A stretch of 64,000 bases of DNA from Gimibacter soli (GCF_028463845.1 NZ_CP116805.1:2666001-2730000), one strand, 5' to 3'. Shown: positions 10,607-19,807, numbered from the stretch's first letter. Made by a program: numbers and translations. Notes: generated by a model from the letters alone, not told the origin.

Positions 10607-10620
10607 TTCGATATAACGAA
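10607..10620. promoter_or_regulatory. Candidate LysR operator motif 3 (TTCGATATAACGAA)
   Basis: An inverted-repeat element with TTCG/CGAA arms around ATATAA lies in the 133-bp gap upstream of the thiamine-diphosphate enzyme operon, just after the end of the MFS gene. It shares GATATAA with the motifs at 797, 3748 and 12697. The surrounding AT-rich bases make it the likely promoter region of the 10497-4776 operon. Confidence 0.35.
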
Positions 10621-10630
10621 GAGAATATAG

Positions 10631-11929
10631 TCAATCGGCAAGGCGACGAACAAGAACGGCTGCCCCCAAGGCAGCAAGCCCCATCAATGCTGATACGACG
10701 GCAAGACCGACCCCCGCATCGAACATAAGCCCCGCCAAGGCAGGTGCCAGTACAGCCCCTCCCCGGCCTACCCCGATCACAAGCCCCGCGCCTGTCGCAC
10801 GTTCGGCGGGCGCAAAAGCGGTACCGATCAGCGCATACAGGAGGCTCATCCCCGCCATCACGAAGAAGCCGGCAAGACAGGCAAGCAGGGTGACAAGCCC
10901 GAGGGGCGGTACAGCCTGTCCGAACAGGGCGATGGAGAATGCCGTTCCGCCGAGTACCGCAACAATGACACGCGCAAGGCCAAACCGCGATGCCAGCATC
11001 CCGGCCAATGCGCCACCCGCAATGCCCGCGAGGTTCGACGCCGATGCCACACCGGCTGCTGTAGCCGGATCGAAGCCGACGTCCGCGACGATTTTCGGCA
11101 GCCAACTGAGGAAGTAGTAGATGCTCATGATATAGAGGAAATAGCCGCCCATCAGGCGCAGTGTTCGCTGGCGCGCAGCGCCGGTCAGGAGGGCACGGAC
11201 GCCAGACTTCGGCGCCCCGCTTTCCGGCACCGGCAAAACGTCAAGCCGCTGCAAGCCGAAACGCCCGAGCACACGATTGATCCGCACAAGCGCATCTTTC
11301 GGCTGGCGTGCCGCCAGATAGTCGGGCGATTCCGGCAGGTAGCGCAGCACAAGCGGCACCAGCAGCAGGGCCATGCCGGCGCCAAACAGGAAAACTGCTC
11401 GCCAGTCATACGCCGCCAGCAACAGCCCGCTTGCCGCACCGCCCAGAAAGCCGCCGACAGGATAACCGATCGTCATCAGGGAAACGGCAACCGGCTTCAT
11501 GCGCAGGTTCGCAAATTCCGCCGCCAGGGGCGTGATGATCCCGACCATACCCCCGATCCCAACCCCGGTGAAAAGACGACATGCCGCAAGGCTGCCAAGG
11601 CCGCCCATAAGGGGCGACAATGCCATTCCAAGCGCCATGACGCCGAGGCACAATAAAACGGCAGGTCGCCGCCCCAGCCTGTCTGCGACCGGCGACAGGA
11701 ACAGGGAGCCGAGCGCCATACCGGCCAGCCCCGAGGAGAGCAGCAAGCCAAGCTCTGTCTTGCCAATCCCCCGCGATGCAGAAATGCCGGGTGCAGCAAA
11801 TGTCATGGCCAGCACATCGAAGCCATCAAGCGCGCTGAGCGCCACTGTCACTGCAATGGCCTGCCACTGCGCGCGGCTCATAGGCCCGTTTGCGATCAGG
11901 TCGCGGGCAGCCAGGTCAGCTCGCGCCAT
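10631..11929 (-). CDS. MFS transporter, aromatic acid:H+ symporter type
   Basis: This 432-residue, twelve-helix major facilitator protein has the DGFDVLAM motif in helix 1, typical of the aromatic acid:H+ symporter family (BenK, PcaK, MhpT), where this Asp is needed for transport. The loop 2-3 motif DRLGRRPAVL is also present. The start codon overlaps the stop of the upstream hydrolase by one base (TGATG), so both are translated from one mRNA. It probably imports an aromatic acid fed into this pathway, as a second uptake route beside the NSS symporter. Confidence 0.9.
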   Translation of the reverse strand: MARADLAARDLIANGPMSRAQWQAIAVTVALSALDGFDVLAMTFAAPGISASRGIGKTELGLLLSSGLAGMALGSLFLSPVADRLGRRPAVLLCLGVMALGMALSPLMGGLGSLAACRLFTGVGIGGMVGIITPLAAEFANLRMKPVAVSLMTIGYPVGGFLGGAASGLLLAAYDWRAVFLFGAGMALLLVPLVLRYLPESPDYLAARQPKDALVRINRVLGRFGLQRLDVLPVPESGAPKSGVRALLTGAARQRTLRLMGGYFLYIMSIYYFLSWLPKIVADVGFDPATAAGVASASNLAGIAGGALAGMLASRFGLARVIVAVLGGTAFSIALFGQAVPPLGLVTLLACLAGFFVMAGMSLLYALIGTAFAPAERATGAGLVIGVGRGGAVLAPALAGLMFDAGVGLAVVSALMGLAALGAAVLVRRLAD

Positions 11930-12636
11930 CAGGCGATGGTGAAATCAAGCGGCTCCAGCCCCTCGATCTCCGCCCGCACCCGATCACCCCGCGCCACCGG
12001 CCCAACCCCGGCCGGGGTTCCGGTGTAGATAAGGTCCCCTGGCAGAAGTGCCATATAGGTTGAAAGCTCGGCGACAATGTCGGCCACAGGCCAGATCATA
12101 TCGGCGACATGTCCCTGCTGCCGCACGTCGCCATTCACTGTAAGCCGCAGGGCTGCCTGCTCAATGCCGGGCACCGCAACGGCAGGCGTGATCGCAGAAA
12201 TCGGCGCCGCCTCATCAAAGGATTTGGACATGTCCCAAGGCCGGCGCTTGGCCTTGGCTTCGGCCTGCATGTCGCGGCGGGTCATATCGACCCCGGTGGC
12301 ATAGCCCGCCACATGCTCCAAAGCCCTGTCCCGCGCGATATCGCGGCCACCCTTGCCGATCACAACAACAAGCTCGATCTCATGCTGCAGATCAGCCGTG
12401 CGCGGCGGATAGGAAAGTGTAGCCGGGCGAACGACAAGGCATGTAGCAGGCTTGATGAAGAAGAAGGGCGGCTCCGGCACTGCATCGCCCATCTCGGCAG
12501 CATGGTCAGCATAATTACGGCCAACGCAAAACACACGCCCGGCAGCAAGATCGCCACCACCAAGGACTGGGATGTCAGGAGAAAAAACGGAAGCTTCGGT
12601 CACGGCACCCTCAAGGCAATATATGATTGCACACAT
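11929..12636 (-). CDS. Fumarylacetoacetate hydrolase (FAH) family protein
   Basis: This 235-residue single-domain FAH-fold enzyme has the metal-site region EIELVVVIG, the GVDMTRRDMQ motif and VGRNYADHAAEMG near the N-terminus, close to fumarylpyruvate hydrolases and FAHD1-like acylpyruvases. The same fold includes 4-oxalocrotonate decarboxylase, the step after aminomuconate deamination in aminophenol meta-cleavage, so hydrolase and decarboxylase are both possible. The ATG at 12636 gives the listed coordinates. A GTG at 12603 with GAGGGTG just before it removes an atypical MCAIIYCLEGA leader and may be the true start. Confidence 0.87.
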   Translation of the reverse strand: MCAIIYCLEGAVTEASVFSPDIPVLGGGDLAAGRVFCVGRNYADHAAEMGDAVPEPPFFFIKPATCLVVRPATLSYPPRTADLQHEIELVVVIGKGGRDIARDRALEHVAGYATGVDMTRRDMQAEAKAKRRPWDMSKSFDEAAPISAITPAVAVPGIEQAALRLTVNGDVRQQGHVADMIWPVADIVAELSTYMALLPGDLIYTGTPAGVGPVARGDRVRAEIEGLEPLDFTIA

Positions 12637-12696
12637 TCTGGGGGCTTGCTGCCATGCAGGGAAATATCGAACGACCTCCGCACTATAACAGCAGCA

Positions 12697-12706
12697 TTAT
12701 ATCAAT
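12697..12706. promoter_or_regulatory. Candidate LysR operator motif 4
   Basis: The minus strand reads ATTGATATAA, identical over ten bases to the motif at 797. It is about 60 bp upstream of the ATG of the FAH-family gene. It lies in the gap shared with the start of the lipid-modification cluster, so it could affect either direction. Confidence 0.33.
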
Positions 12707-12840
12707 GGCGGCCTCTATTCCAACTCGGGTGCATCGCTTGGGCGGCATCTGTCGCCTCGGCCTTTTTATGCACCGGTGATCCGGCTTCCATCCTCCGCCG
12801 TAAAGAAGGGCAATATCTGGCAACCCCTTGTCCCGGAAGG

Positions 12841-14214
12841 ATGACCATAGTGTCGAGCATCTGTCAGCGCAGGATCGCCGTCGTCGGCACCGGCATTTCC
12901 GGCCTTTCCGCCGCATGGCTCTTGCACCGGGACCATGACGTCACCGTTTTCGAGAAAAACGACTATGTCGGCGGGCACAGCCATACCGTTGATATCGACG
13001 TTGACGGACAGCCCGTAGCAGTCGACACGGGCTTCATCGTCTATAATCCGGTCAACTATCCGAACCTCACGGCCCTCTTCGATCAGCTGAGCGTGCCAAC
13101 CCACCCGACAGTCATGTCCTTTGCAGCCTCTGTGGACGACGGAGATTTCGAATATTCAGGCGGCGATGGCTTTGGCCTGTTGGCGCAACCGATCAACCTG
13201 CTGCGACCCCGCTTCTGGTCGATGGTCAGCGGCATCCTGCGCTTTTACCGGAATGCGCCTGCCCTGACCGCGCGCGCCGAGGAAACCGGCTGCACGCTTG
13301 GCGAGCTGCTCGCGGAAGCTGGTTACAGGGGCGCCTTCATCGACGATCACCTCGCCCCCATGGCCGGGGCCATCTGGTCGTCCGATTGCCGGTCCGCGCT
13401 TGAAATGCCGGCTGCTCCGTTCCTGCGCTTCTTCCGCAACCACGGCCTCGTCCAGCTGACCGACCGGCCCGGCTGGCGCAGCGTTGAAGGGGGAAGCCGC
13501 GAATATGTGGAACGCCTCACGGCTGATTTCCGCAGCAAGATCCGGCTTTCCTGCGGCGTGGCGTCACTCACGCGAGAAAAGGGGCAAATCCGTGTCTCCG
13601 GCACGGACGGATCATCCGAACTGTTTGATGATGTTGTTCTGGCTTGCCACAGCGATGAAGCGCGGGCCCTTGCCGCCAGTATTCAAAGCGTCGCCGCGAA
13701 ACCGTTGTCCGCCATGCGGTACTCTGAAAACGAGGTCATTCTGCATGGCGATACCGGCCTGATGCCGAAGCGGCGGGCAGCGTGGTCGGCCTGGAACTTC
13801 CTTGCACGCTCCGGCACCGCTTCAGCGGCGCCCTGCGTGACCTACTGGATGAATGCCCTGCAGCGGCTCGGCACCGATACGCCGGTCCTTGTGACCCTCA
13901 ATCCTGATCGCCCCATCAACGAGGCTGAAGTCCATGGGCGCTACACCTATGCCCATCCGGTTTTCGACAAGGCTGCGCTTGATGCACGCGCCGAGCTTTG
14001 GGCGTTACAGGGTAGAGGCGGCTTGTGGTTTGCGGGTGCCTATCTCGGGGATGGCTTCCACGAGGACGGCATACAGGCTGGCCTCGCCGTTGCCGAAATG
14101 ATCGGCCCGCGCCTGCGCCCGTGGGTACGACCCAATCAGAATGCCCGCATCGGCCTGCCCGACATCATCACTGCCAAACGCCACAGCCCCGAGCCGTTGC
14201 CGGAGCCCGTATGA
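12841..14214 (+). CDS. FAD-dependent amine-oxidase-like flavoprotein (COG2907 type)
   Basis: This 457-residue flavoprotein has an N-terminal dinucleotide-binding motif VVGTGISGLSAAWLL and the following VFEKNDYVGGHS segment, both typical of FAD-containing NAD(P)-binding amine oxidase relatives. Homologues are regularly found with a DUF1365 protein and a cyclopropane-fatty-acid-synthase-like methyltransferase, exactly as here, and are thought to modify membrane acyl chains. It overlaps the next gene by 4 bp (ATGA). GGAAGG abuts the ATG at 12841, so an in-frame GTG at 12850 with better spacing may be used. A long upstream in-frame extension overlaps the divergent gene and is not coding. Confidence 0.88.
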   Translation: MTIVSSICQRRIAVVGTGISGLSAAWLLHRDHDVTVFEKNDYVGGHSHTVDIDVDGQPVAVDTGFIVYNPVNYPNLTALFDQLSVPTHPTVMSFAASVDDGDFEYSGGDGFGLLAQPINLLRPRFWSMVSGILRFYRNAPALTARAEETGCTLGELLAEAGYRGAFIDDHLAPMAGAIWSSDCRSALEMPAAPFLRFFRNHGLVQLTDRPGWRSVEGGSREYVERLTADFRSKIRLSCGVASLTREKGQIRVSGTDGSSELFDDVVLACHSDEARALAASIQSVAAKPLSAMRYSENEVILHGDTGLMPKRRAAWSAWNFLARSGTASAAPCVTYWMNALQRLGTDTPVLVTLNPDRPINEAEVHGRYTYAHPVFDKAALDARAELWALQGRGGLWFAGAYLGDGFHEDGIQAGLAVAEMIGPRLRPWVRPNQNARIGLPDIITAKRHSPEPLPEPV

Positions 14215-15008
14215 TTAACGCTGCTGCCGAGCTTCTAGTCGCGACCGTCTGGCATCGCCGCCACCAGCCGAAGCCGCACGCCTTTCGCTATCCGAGCTTC
14301 TATCTGCTGATGGACCTCGACCGGCTGGATGCACTTGGCAAAATGTCATTCCTCTTTTCGGTCAACCGCTTCAATCTGTTGAGCTTCCACGAAAAAGACC
14401 ATGGCAGCGCGGGTGACGAGTGCTTGCGGGACAGAATCGCCAATCTCCTTGCCAGCCGGTTCGGCGGCTGGCAGGCAGATCGCATCCTGCTGCTGGCCAT
14501 GCCGCGCTGTCTGGGTTTTGCCTTCAACCCGCTCAGTGTTTTCTATGCCTACGATGCGAACGGCCAGCTTGGTGCGATTGTTTACGAAGTCAGCAACACC
14601 TTTGGCGAAAAGCATTCCTATGTTTTCCGCATGGAAGGCAGCACAGGCGAGCCCTCCCCACACAGCTGCAACAAGCGTTTCCACGTCTCGCCCTTCTTTC
14701 CCCTTGATGGCAACTACGAGTTCCGCCAGCGCCACGGGGAAAGCAGCCTGAACCTGCTGATCCGCTATTTCGGCCCGAACGGCGAGCGCCGTTTCGACGC
14801 GGGCGTCAAAGCCGACCGGCGCCACTTCGCCACCAGTGCACTCCTGAAGCAGCTCGTGCGCATGCCGCTTGCGAGCGTCGGGGTTGTCGTCGCCATTCAT
14901 TACGAAGCCCTAAGGCTTTGGCTCAAACGGCTTCGTGTCTTTTCATGGCCGGGCAAATCGCCCGAGCCTGCTTCTTATCATCTTGTCACCAAGGACGGAG
15001 GGATCTGA
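14211..15008 (+). CDS. DUF1365 family protein
   Basis: This 265-residue protein is recognised as DUF1365 from features such as TVWHRRHQPKPHAFRYP at the N-terminus and FGFNPLSVF-like text (here GFAFNPLSVFYAY) followed by EVSNTFGEKHSY. Its biochemical role is not established. It occurs almost always between an amine-oxidase-like flavoprotein and a CFA-like methyltransferase, as here, which implies work on phospholipid acyl chains. It overlaps the preceding gene by 4 bp and the following one by 1 bp, so the three are translationally coupled. Confidence 0.88.
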   Translation: MINAAAELLVATVWHRRHQPKPHAFRYPSFYLLMDLDRLDALGKMSFLFSVNRFNLLSFHEKDHGSAGDECLRDRIANLLASRFGGWQADRILLLAMPRCLGFAFNPLSVFYAYDANGQLGAIVYEVSNTFGEKHSYVFRMEGSTGEPSPHSCNKRFHVSPFFPLDGNYEFRQRHGESSLNLLIRYFGPNGERRFDAGVKADRRHFATSALLKQLVRMPLASVGVVVAIHYEALRLWLKRLRVFSWPGKSPEPASYHLVTKDGGI

Positions 15009-16234
15009 TGGACGGATCAGGCGCTTTCAGGGAGGAGACAATCGTCCGCCCTTCATCTTCAATGCCTTTCATGTCGGTGCTGCGTAAACGCATGGCGCGG
15101 CTGGCTGTTGGCACGCTTGATATCACCTTCCCCGGTGGCGGATTTGAACGCTTCGGCAATCCCGGCACCGGCGCCCCCGGCCTCCACGGCGCGATTGTCC
15201 TTCATAACTGGCGGGCCCTGTCGCGTATGTTACGGTCGGGCGCGGTCGGCCTTGGTGAAGGCTATATGGCCGGTGACTGGGACAGCCCGGACCTCACAGC
15301 CCTTCTCACCCTGCTTGCCGCCAACATGGATCAGGTGGAGCGCAACAGTTTCCTTGGCCGCCTGACCCTGCAGGTGGACCGCCTGCGGCATTTCCTCAAT
15401 CGCAACTCGCGGGAAGGCAGCCGTCGCAACATCGCCTTCCACTATGACCTCGGCAACGACTTCTACCGGCTGTGGCTGGACCGCACCTTCACCTACTCCG
15501 CCGCCCTTTATGACCGGCCGGGCCTGACGCTCGAGGCGGCACAGACCCGTAAATATGCCCGTCTTGCTGAAGCCGTGGGCCTCAAACGCGGCGATCATGT
15601 GCTGGAAATCGGCTGCGGCTGGGGCGGGTTTGCCGAATATGCAGCGGGCACGCTCGGCTGCCGCGTCACCGGGGTCACGCTTTCGCAGGAACAGCTGGTC
15701 CATGCCACCGCGCGCATGAAAGCTGCGGGGCTTGACCATCTTGTTGAGCTGCGCCTGCAGGATTACCGGGATGTGGACGGCAGCTTCGACGCCATTGTCT
15801 CGATCGAGATGCTCGAAGCCGTGGGCGAGGACTGGTGGCCGACCTACTTCAACCGGCTGAAGGCGCGGCTAAAACCCGGCGGCAAGGCGGGTGTGCAAGT
15901 CATCACCATCGATGACGAGCGCTTCGAAGGCTACCGGAACAGCTCCGATTTCATCCAGAAATATATCTTCCCCGGCGGCATGTTGCCTTCCGACAGCATC
16001 GTCCGCAGGCAGGCGGCAAACGCGGGCCTCAGGGTCGACAGCCACCTCGCCTTCGGCCTCGGCTATGCCGACACGCTGGCCGAATGGCACAAGCGTTTTC
16101 TCACGGTGCGGGCTGATGTCATGGAGCTTGGCTACGACGTCCGCTTCCTGCGCATGTGGCGCTTCTATCTCGCCTACTGCGAGGCAGGCTTCCGGCAGGG
16201 CCTGATCGACGTCCGCCAATATGTCTTCGCCTGA
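15008..16234 (+). CDS. Cyclopropane-fatty-acyl-phospholipid synthase-like SAM methyltransferase
   Basis: This 408-residue protein has the CFA synthase architecture: an N-terminal lipid-binding part with NIAFHYDLGNDFYRLWLD, then a SAM-binding Rossmann domain with VLEIGCGWGGFAEYAA near residue 200, the EMLEAVGEDWW motif and a C-terminal helical region. Classical enzymes add a methylene bridge to unsaturated phospholipid acyl chains. Homologues in clusters like this can instead methylate the double bond, as the UfaM step does in furan fatty acid formation. Start and stop overlap both neighbours, placing it in the middle of one operon. Confidence 0.9.
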   Translation: MDGSGAFREETIVRPSSSMPFMSVLRKRMARLAVGTLDITFPGGGFERFGNPGTGAPGLHGAIVLHNWRALSRMLRSGAVGLGEGYMAGDWDSPDLTALLTLLAANMDQVERNSFLGRLTLQVDRLRHFLNRNSREGSRRNIAFHYDLGNDFYRLWLDRTFTYSAALYDRPGLTLEAAQTRKYARLAEAVGLKRGDHVLEIGCGWGGFAEYAAGTLGCRVTGVTLSQEQLVHATARMKAAGLDHLVELRLQDYRDVDGSFDAIVSIEMLEAVGEDWWPTYFNRLKARLKPGGKAGVQVITIDDERFEGYRNSSDFIQKYIFPGGMLPSDSIVRRQAANAGLRVDSHLAFGLGYADTLAEWHKRFLTVRADVMELGYDVRFLRMWRFYLAYCEAGFRQGLIDVRQYVFA

Positions 16235-17486
16235 CAAAAGCCGGGCAAGCCTCACGCTTGCCTATGGCCTGCCGGCACTGATCCTGGCGGTGCCGACCAT
16301 TCCGTTCGCGGTCTATCTGCCCGCATGGTTCGCCAATGACTTGGGGCTCGGCTATCTGGCCGTCGGGACTGCGCTCTTCGCCGCGCGCCTTTTCGATATT
16401 GTCAGCGACCCGATCGCCGGCATTGTAAGCGACCGGATGCCGCTTCTTGGTTACCGGCGCAAAGGCTGGATGGTCGCGGGCGTTGCCGTTGCCGGGGCAG
16501 CACTTTCGATGCTGGCAGGCAGCGGGCCGGGCATGCAGCCTTTCGACCTCTTCTTATGGTCGGCGATCCTCTATATCGGCTGGACCTTCGCGACAGTGCC
16601 CTATCTTGCGATGGGCGCCGATCTCGCCTGCTCGGCGCACGACCGATCCCGCCTTGCCGGTGTGCGCGAGGCCATGTCACTGGCCGGCATGCTGGTCGCC
16701 CTTTCGCTACCCCTGATCGTCGGCGGTGAAGGATCGGTCATTCCGCGTTTACCCGGCCTTCTGTTGCCCGGTGCCCTCCTCTGCATTTTCCTGTTCTGCC
16801 TTTTGGTGCCCGAACCACACGGGTCAGGCACAGCTCCACCTGTTTCAGCTGCCGCATTAAAGCTGGCACTGGCGCACCTGCCCTTCCGCCGCCTTTGCAC
16901 AGGCTGGCTGCTGCTTGCTGCCGCCAACGCCATGCCTGCCGTTCTGTTCCCGGTATTCGTGAGCGATGTACTGAAGGCTGATACAGGCACGCGCGACTGG
17001 CTGATCGTCCTCTATTTCGTGGCCGCCATCCTTTTCGTACCAGCCTGGATCGCTGCGGCACGGCGTTGGGGCAAACAAAGGATCCTTGCAGCTGGGGCCA
17101 CACTCACCTGCCTTGTCTTCCTGTTTGTGCCGCTGATCGGGGAAGGAAACATCCTCGCCTTTGCAATTGTGTGCGGGCTCACCGGCGCCGCACTGGGTGC
17201 CGAGATGGTCTTGCCCCCTTCTATCCTGGCCGACATTGCCCACGAGAGCGGCACGCACATGAAAAGCAATACGGCCTTTCTGTTTGCCCTGTGGAGCATG
17301 ACATCGAAGATCGCGCTCGCCGTGGGTGTCGCCGTCGCCTTTGGCGGCATGGCGTTCGCTGAAAACATCCTCGATCCCGGCAGCCTGCCGCTTGCCACTG
17401 CCATGCTTTATGCCCTCGTTCCGGCGATCCTGAAACTAACGGCAATGCCCTTTCTTCTGGCCACCGGAAAAGCAGCGCCAAACTGA
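16221..17486 (+). CDS. MFS transporter, GPH (glycoside-pentoside-hexuronide) type
   Basis: This 421-residue membrane protein has about twelve hydrophobic helices and the GPH-like features FDIVSDPIAG in helix 2 and GYRRKGWMV in the following loop. The family includes sodium/proton symporters such as MelB, and also lipid carriers such as the lysophospholipid and fatty-acid transporters related to MFSD2A. Because the gene overlaps the acyl-chain methyltransferase by 14 bp, transport of a lipid or acyl product across the inner membrane is a reasonable guess, but sugar transport cannot be ruled out. Confidence 0.86.
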   Translation: MSSPDKSRASLTLAYGLPALILAVPTIPFAVYLPAWFANDLGLGYLAVGTALFAARLFDIVSDPIAGIVSDRMPLLGYRRKGWMVAGVAVAGAALSMLAGSGPGMQPFDLFLWSAILYIGWTFATVPYLAMGADLACSAHDRSRLAGVREAMSLAGMLVALSLPLIVGGEGSVIPRLPGLLLPGALLCIFLFCLLVPEPHGSGTAPPVSAAALKLALAHLPFRRLCTGWLLLAAANAMPAVLFPVFVSDVLKADTGTRDWLIVLYFVAAILFVPAWIAAARRWGKQRILAAGATLTCLVFLFVPLIGEGNILAFAIVCGLTGAALGAEMVLPPSILADIAHESGTHMKSNTAFLFALWSMTSKIALAVGVAVAFGGMAFAENILDPGSLPLATAMLYALVPAILKLTAMPFLLATGKAAPN

Positions 17487-17546
17487 TCCGGTCGGCCCGG
17501 CTGTGCGTACCTAAAACATACCCATCAACAAAGGAGCAATCGGCAG

Positions 17547-18131
17547 ATGCATGCAGTGAAAACCCTAATTTCGCTCTTTCTGCTAACCCTGCTGAGTGCC
17601 TGCGGAACAAACATGAAACCGACTGATTTTGCCAGCATGAAACCCGACCTGAAGCTTGAGGACTATTTCACCGGTCGCACGGTGGCGACAGGTCTTTTCG
17701 AAGACCGGTTCGGCAATGTGCGCAACCAGTTTGTTGTCACGATCGATGGCACCTGGGACGGGCGGACCCTTATCCTGAAGGAAGACTTCGCCTATTCCGA
17801 CGGCACCAGCGAATTCCGCCGGTGGGAAATCGTGAAAGATGGTGAAAACCGTTACAGCGGCATCACCGAGCAGGTCATCGGCCGTGCCGTAGGCGAAACC
17901 TCCGGCAATGCCTTCAACTGGCAATATGACTTCAACCTCAAGGTCGGGGATGACATCTGGAAGGTCAGCTTTGACGACTGGATGTTTCTGCAGCCTGACG
18001 GAACCTTGCTCAACAAGGCGACCGTCAAGCGCTGGGGCTTCAAGATCGGCACCGTCTTCCTGTCCTTCCGCCGCGTCGCCAATGAGGATGCTGCGACCGG
18101 CCCGGCACCGCTTGCCGCAACCGGTTCCTAG
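17547..18131 (+). CDS. DUF3833 lipoprotein
   Basis: This 194-residue protein has a lipoprotein signal peptide with the lipobox LLSAC ending at about residue 19. The mature part matches the DUF3833 pattern (LEDYFTGRTVATGLFEDRFG, then ITEQVIGRAVGETSGNAF), a small lipocalin-like domain. Ribosome-site bases AAGGAG precede the ATG by about 11 nt. It is the last gene of the rightward lipid cluster, and its stop codon overlaps the convergent SDR stop. Its role is unknown; it is usually encoded next to these lipid-modification genes and may bind or carry a modified lipid in the envelope. Confidence 0.87.
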   Translation: MHAVKTLISLFLLTLLSACGTNMKPTDFASMKPDLKLEDYFTGRTVATGLFEDRFGNVRNQFVVTIDGTWDGRTLILKEDFAYSDGTSEFRRWEIVKDGENRYSGITEQVIGRAVGETSGNAFNWQYDFNLKVGDDIWKVSFDDWMFLQPDGTLLNKATVKRWGFKIGTVFLSFRRVANEDAATGPAPLAATGS

Positions 18132-18889
18132 GGAAGAAGGCGGCGTGTCAGGCTGAAGAACAGGCCCTCCGGCAACAGCCGCAGGATTTTCATCAGGAAG
18201 GCAAACCGGCGGGGCGTGGTGATTTCAAATCGCCCGCCCCGCAGCCCTTTGTGGATCGCGCGCGCGGCGGTATCCGCGTCAATCAGGAACGGCATCTCGA
18301 ACTCGTTGCGGTCGGTAAGGGGCGTCTCGATAAAGCCGGGATTGACGAGGCGCAGGTCAATCCCCTCCCGCGCCAGTTCCGGCCGCAGGGCTTCTGCCAT
18401 ATTGATCAGCGCGGCTTTCGACGCCCCGTAGGCCGCCGCCCCCGGCAGGCCCCGATAGCCAGCAAGGGAGGCCACAATAGCGATCTGCCCGCTGCCCCGC
18501 GCCCGCATGAGGGGCAGAAGTGCCGCCAATCCATGCACCACGCCGAAATAGTTGACGTCCATCAGGGACCTATAGTCCTGAACCCTGAAGTCTCCCGCCC
18601 ATGTGGGAATGTGATTGCCCGCGTTGAGGATGACAATATCGGGTAGCATACCGGCCGCCCTCAATGTGTCTGCAAGGGCCTGCATGCCAGCTTCGTCCGT
18701 CACGTCACCTGGCAAGGCGCGGATTTCGCCAAGTGAACCACGCCCGGCTTCGACCACATCGTCCAGAACCTCACGCCGACGGCCGGTGATCACCACGTTG
18801 CAGCCGTCTGCTGTATAAAGGAGGGCTAGCGCCCGACCGATCCCGGTCCCGGCGCCTGTGATCCAGACTGTCTGTGGCGCGCGCGTCAT
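18128..18889 (-). CDS. Short-chain dehydrogenase/reductase (SDR)
   Basis: This 253-residue classical SDR has the nucleotide-binding motif TGAGTGIGRALAL near residue 12, the NAGN motif near residue 90 and the catalytic Ser plus Tyr-x3-Lys (AAYGASKAAL) near residue 155. It overlaps the upstream DUF6134 gene by 4 bp and converges on the DUF3833 gene with overlapping stop codons. SDRs of this type recur in the lipid-modification clusters described for neighbouring genes. Substrate and cofactor preference are unknown; an acyl-chain keto or hydroxyl intermediate is plausible. Confidence 0.9.
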   Translation of the reverse strand: MTRAPQTVWITGAGTGIGRALALLYTADGCNVVITGRRREVLDDVVEAGRGSLGEIRALPGDVTDEAGMQALADTLRAAGMLPDIVILNAGNHIPTWAGDFRVQDYRSLMDVNYFGVVHGLAALLPLMRARGSGQIAIVASLAGYRGLPGAAAYGASKAALINMAEALRPELAREGIDLRLVNPGFIETPLTDRNEFEMPFLIDADTAARAIHKGLRGGRFEITTPRRFAFLMKILRLLPEGLFFSLTRRLLP

Positions 18890-19569
18890 GGCCTGCCTGC
18901 CTGGGTGTCAGCTGAAACAGCGCCTGGCACCTCATCCGTGCGCCGGAACTCGATCTCACTACCACCCTTGTGCCGGAACTGCATGCCAAGCCAATTGCCA
19001 TCGTCGTCATAGGTGGAACGGATATTCAGATCACCCGTGACTGCATATGTCGTGGCCCCGGATTGCCCGGCATCAATGGGCTGGATAGTTACCTTGTTCA
19101 CCTTGCCCGTGATCGTATTGAAAAGCGCAGAAGCCTGCATAGCAGCAGGGTTCCAGTGGTTGGTGGTGGCGAACCTGCCGTGCGAGTTTTCCAGCACACC
19201 AATCTCATCCGCCGTCAGTTCAACCTTGATGTCGGTGCCATTGTCGTCAACCTCGGTCGAAATCTGCTGCAAGCTGTCGCCACACCAGACCTCGCGGGAC
19301 GCATAGTCATACCGGAACACGGTAACGAACAGCAGCTTCACCCGCATTCTGGTACGAACATCGGCGACAAGGCGCCCGCTATCCTCCTGAAGCCGGATGC
19401 TATGTTCACCGATCTTTTTGCCGTTGCGATAAACGTCATAGGAAGCCGGAGAAACAAGATTTTCAGCCGGGCTTGCGACCGCCGGACACTCTGGCTGCGG
19501 CCTCACCGCCTCCCCTGCATCCTCGGGGACAACGGCGGTGCCCATAAGCGCTAAAGCTTCAATTATCAT
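18886..19569 (-). CDS. DUF6134-like secreted protein
   Basis: This 227-residue protein contains the YDVYRNGKKIGEHSI segment and a beta-rich continuation typical of DUF6134, a family of unknown function often encoded near DUF3833 and CFA-like genes. The N-terminal 15 residues are hydrophobic but make a weak signal peptide. The ATG at 19569 is chosen; a TTG at 19575 lies at better distance from AAGGA. It is co-transcribed with the SDR through a 4-bp overlap. The 246-bp gap downstream of the porin and upstream of this gene contains the hairpin at 19780 and no gene that I can see. Confidence 0.7.
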   Translation of the reverse strand: MIIEALALMGTAVVPEDAGEAVRPQPECPAVASPAENLVSPASYDVYRNGKKIGEHSIRLQEDSGRLVADVRTRMRVKLLFVTVFRYDYASREVWCGDSLQQISTEVDDNGTDIKVELTADEIGVLENSHGRFATTNHWNPAAMQASALFNTITGKVNKVTIQPIDAGQSGATTYAVTGDLNIRSTYDDDGNWLGMQFRHKGGSEIEFRRTDEVPGAVSADTQAGRP

Positions 19570-19779
19570 GATCAATCCGTTCCTTAAGGCTGAAGCATCC
19601 TTGATACGTGCCAGGATGCCCCGCTAGATCAGTGGTGATCAGCAACGCACTGCAGGTCGGAGATTTATGCGACGGCTTTGGCCAGGCTGGTGTCAGGGCA
19701 CCAGCCCGATCCAATCGATTAGCCGCCACAAAGTAAATTGTGTCTGGATTGATCCACTGACGAAAACAGGAGGCCAGCG

Positions 19780-19807
19780 CACCCTGAAGGAGAAGCCCTT
19801 CAGGGTG
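19780..19807 (-). terminator. Hairpin after the porin gene
   Basis: A perfect 11-bp stem (CACCCTGAAGG with its complement) and 6-nt loop lies 9 bp past the porin stop codon. It is a good candidate terminator for the leftward nitrate operon. The U-tract on the minus strand is poor, so termination may be weak or the hairpin may protect the mRNA end. Confidence 0.6.

Noticed and set aside
12109-12840. In-frame upstream extension of the amine-oxidase-like gene
   Set aside because: It runs through the divergent FAH-family gene and the intergenic region. The FAD-binding motif begins just after 12841, as expected for a true N-terminus.
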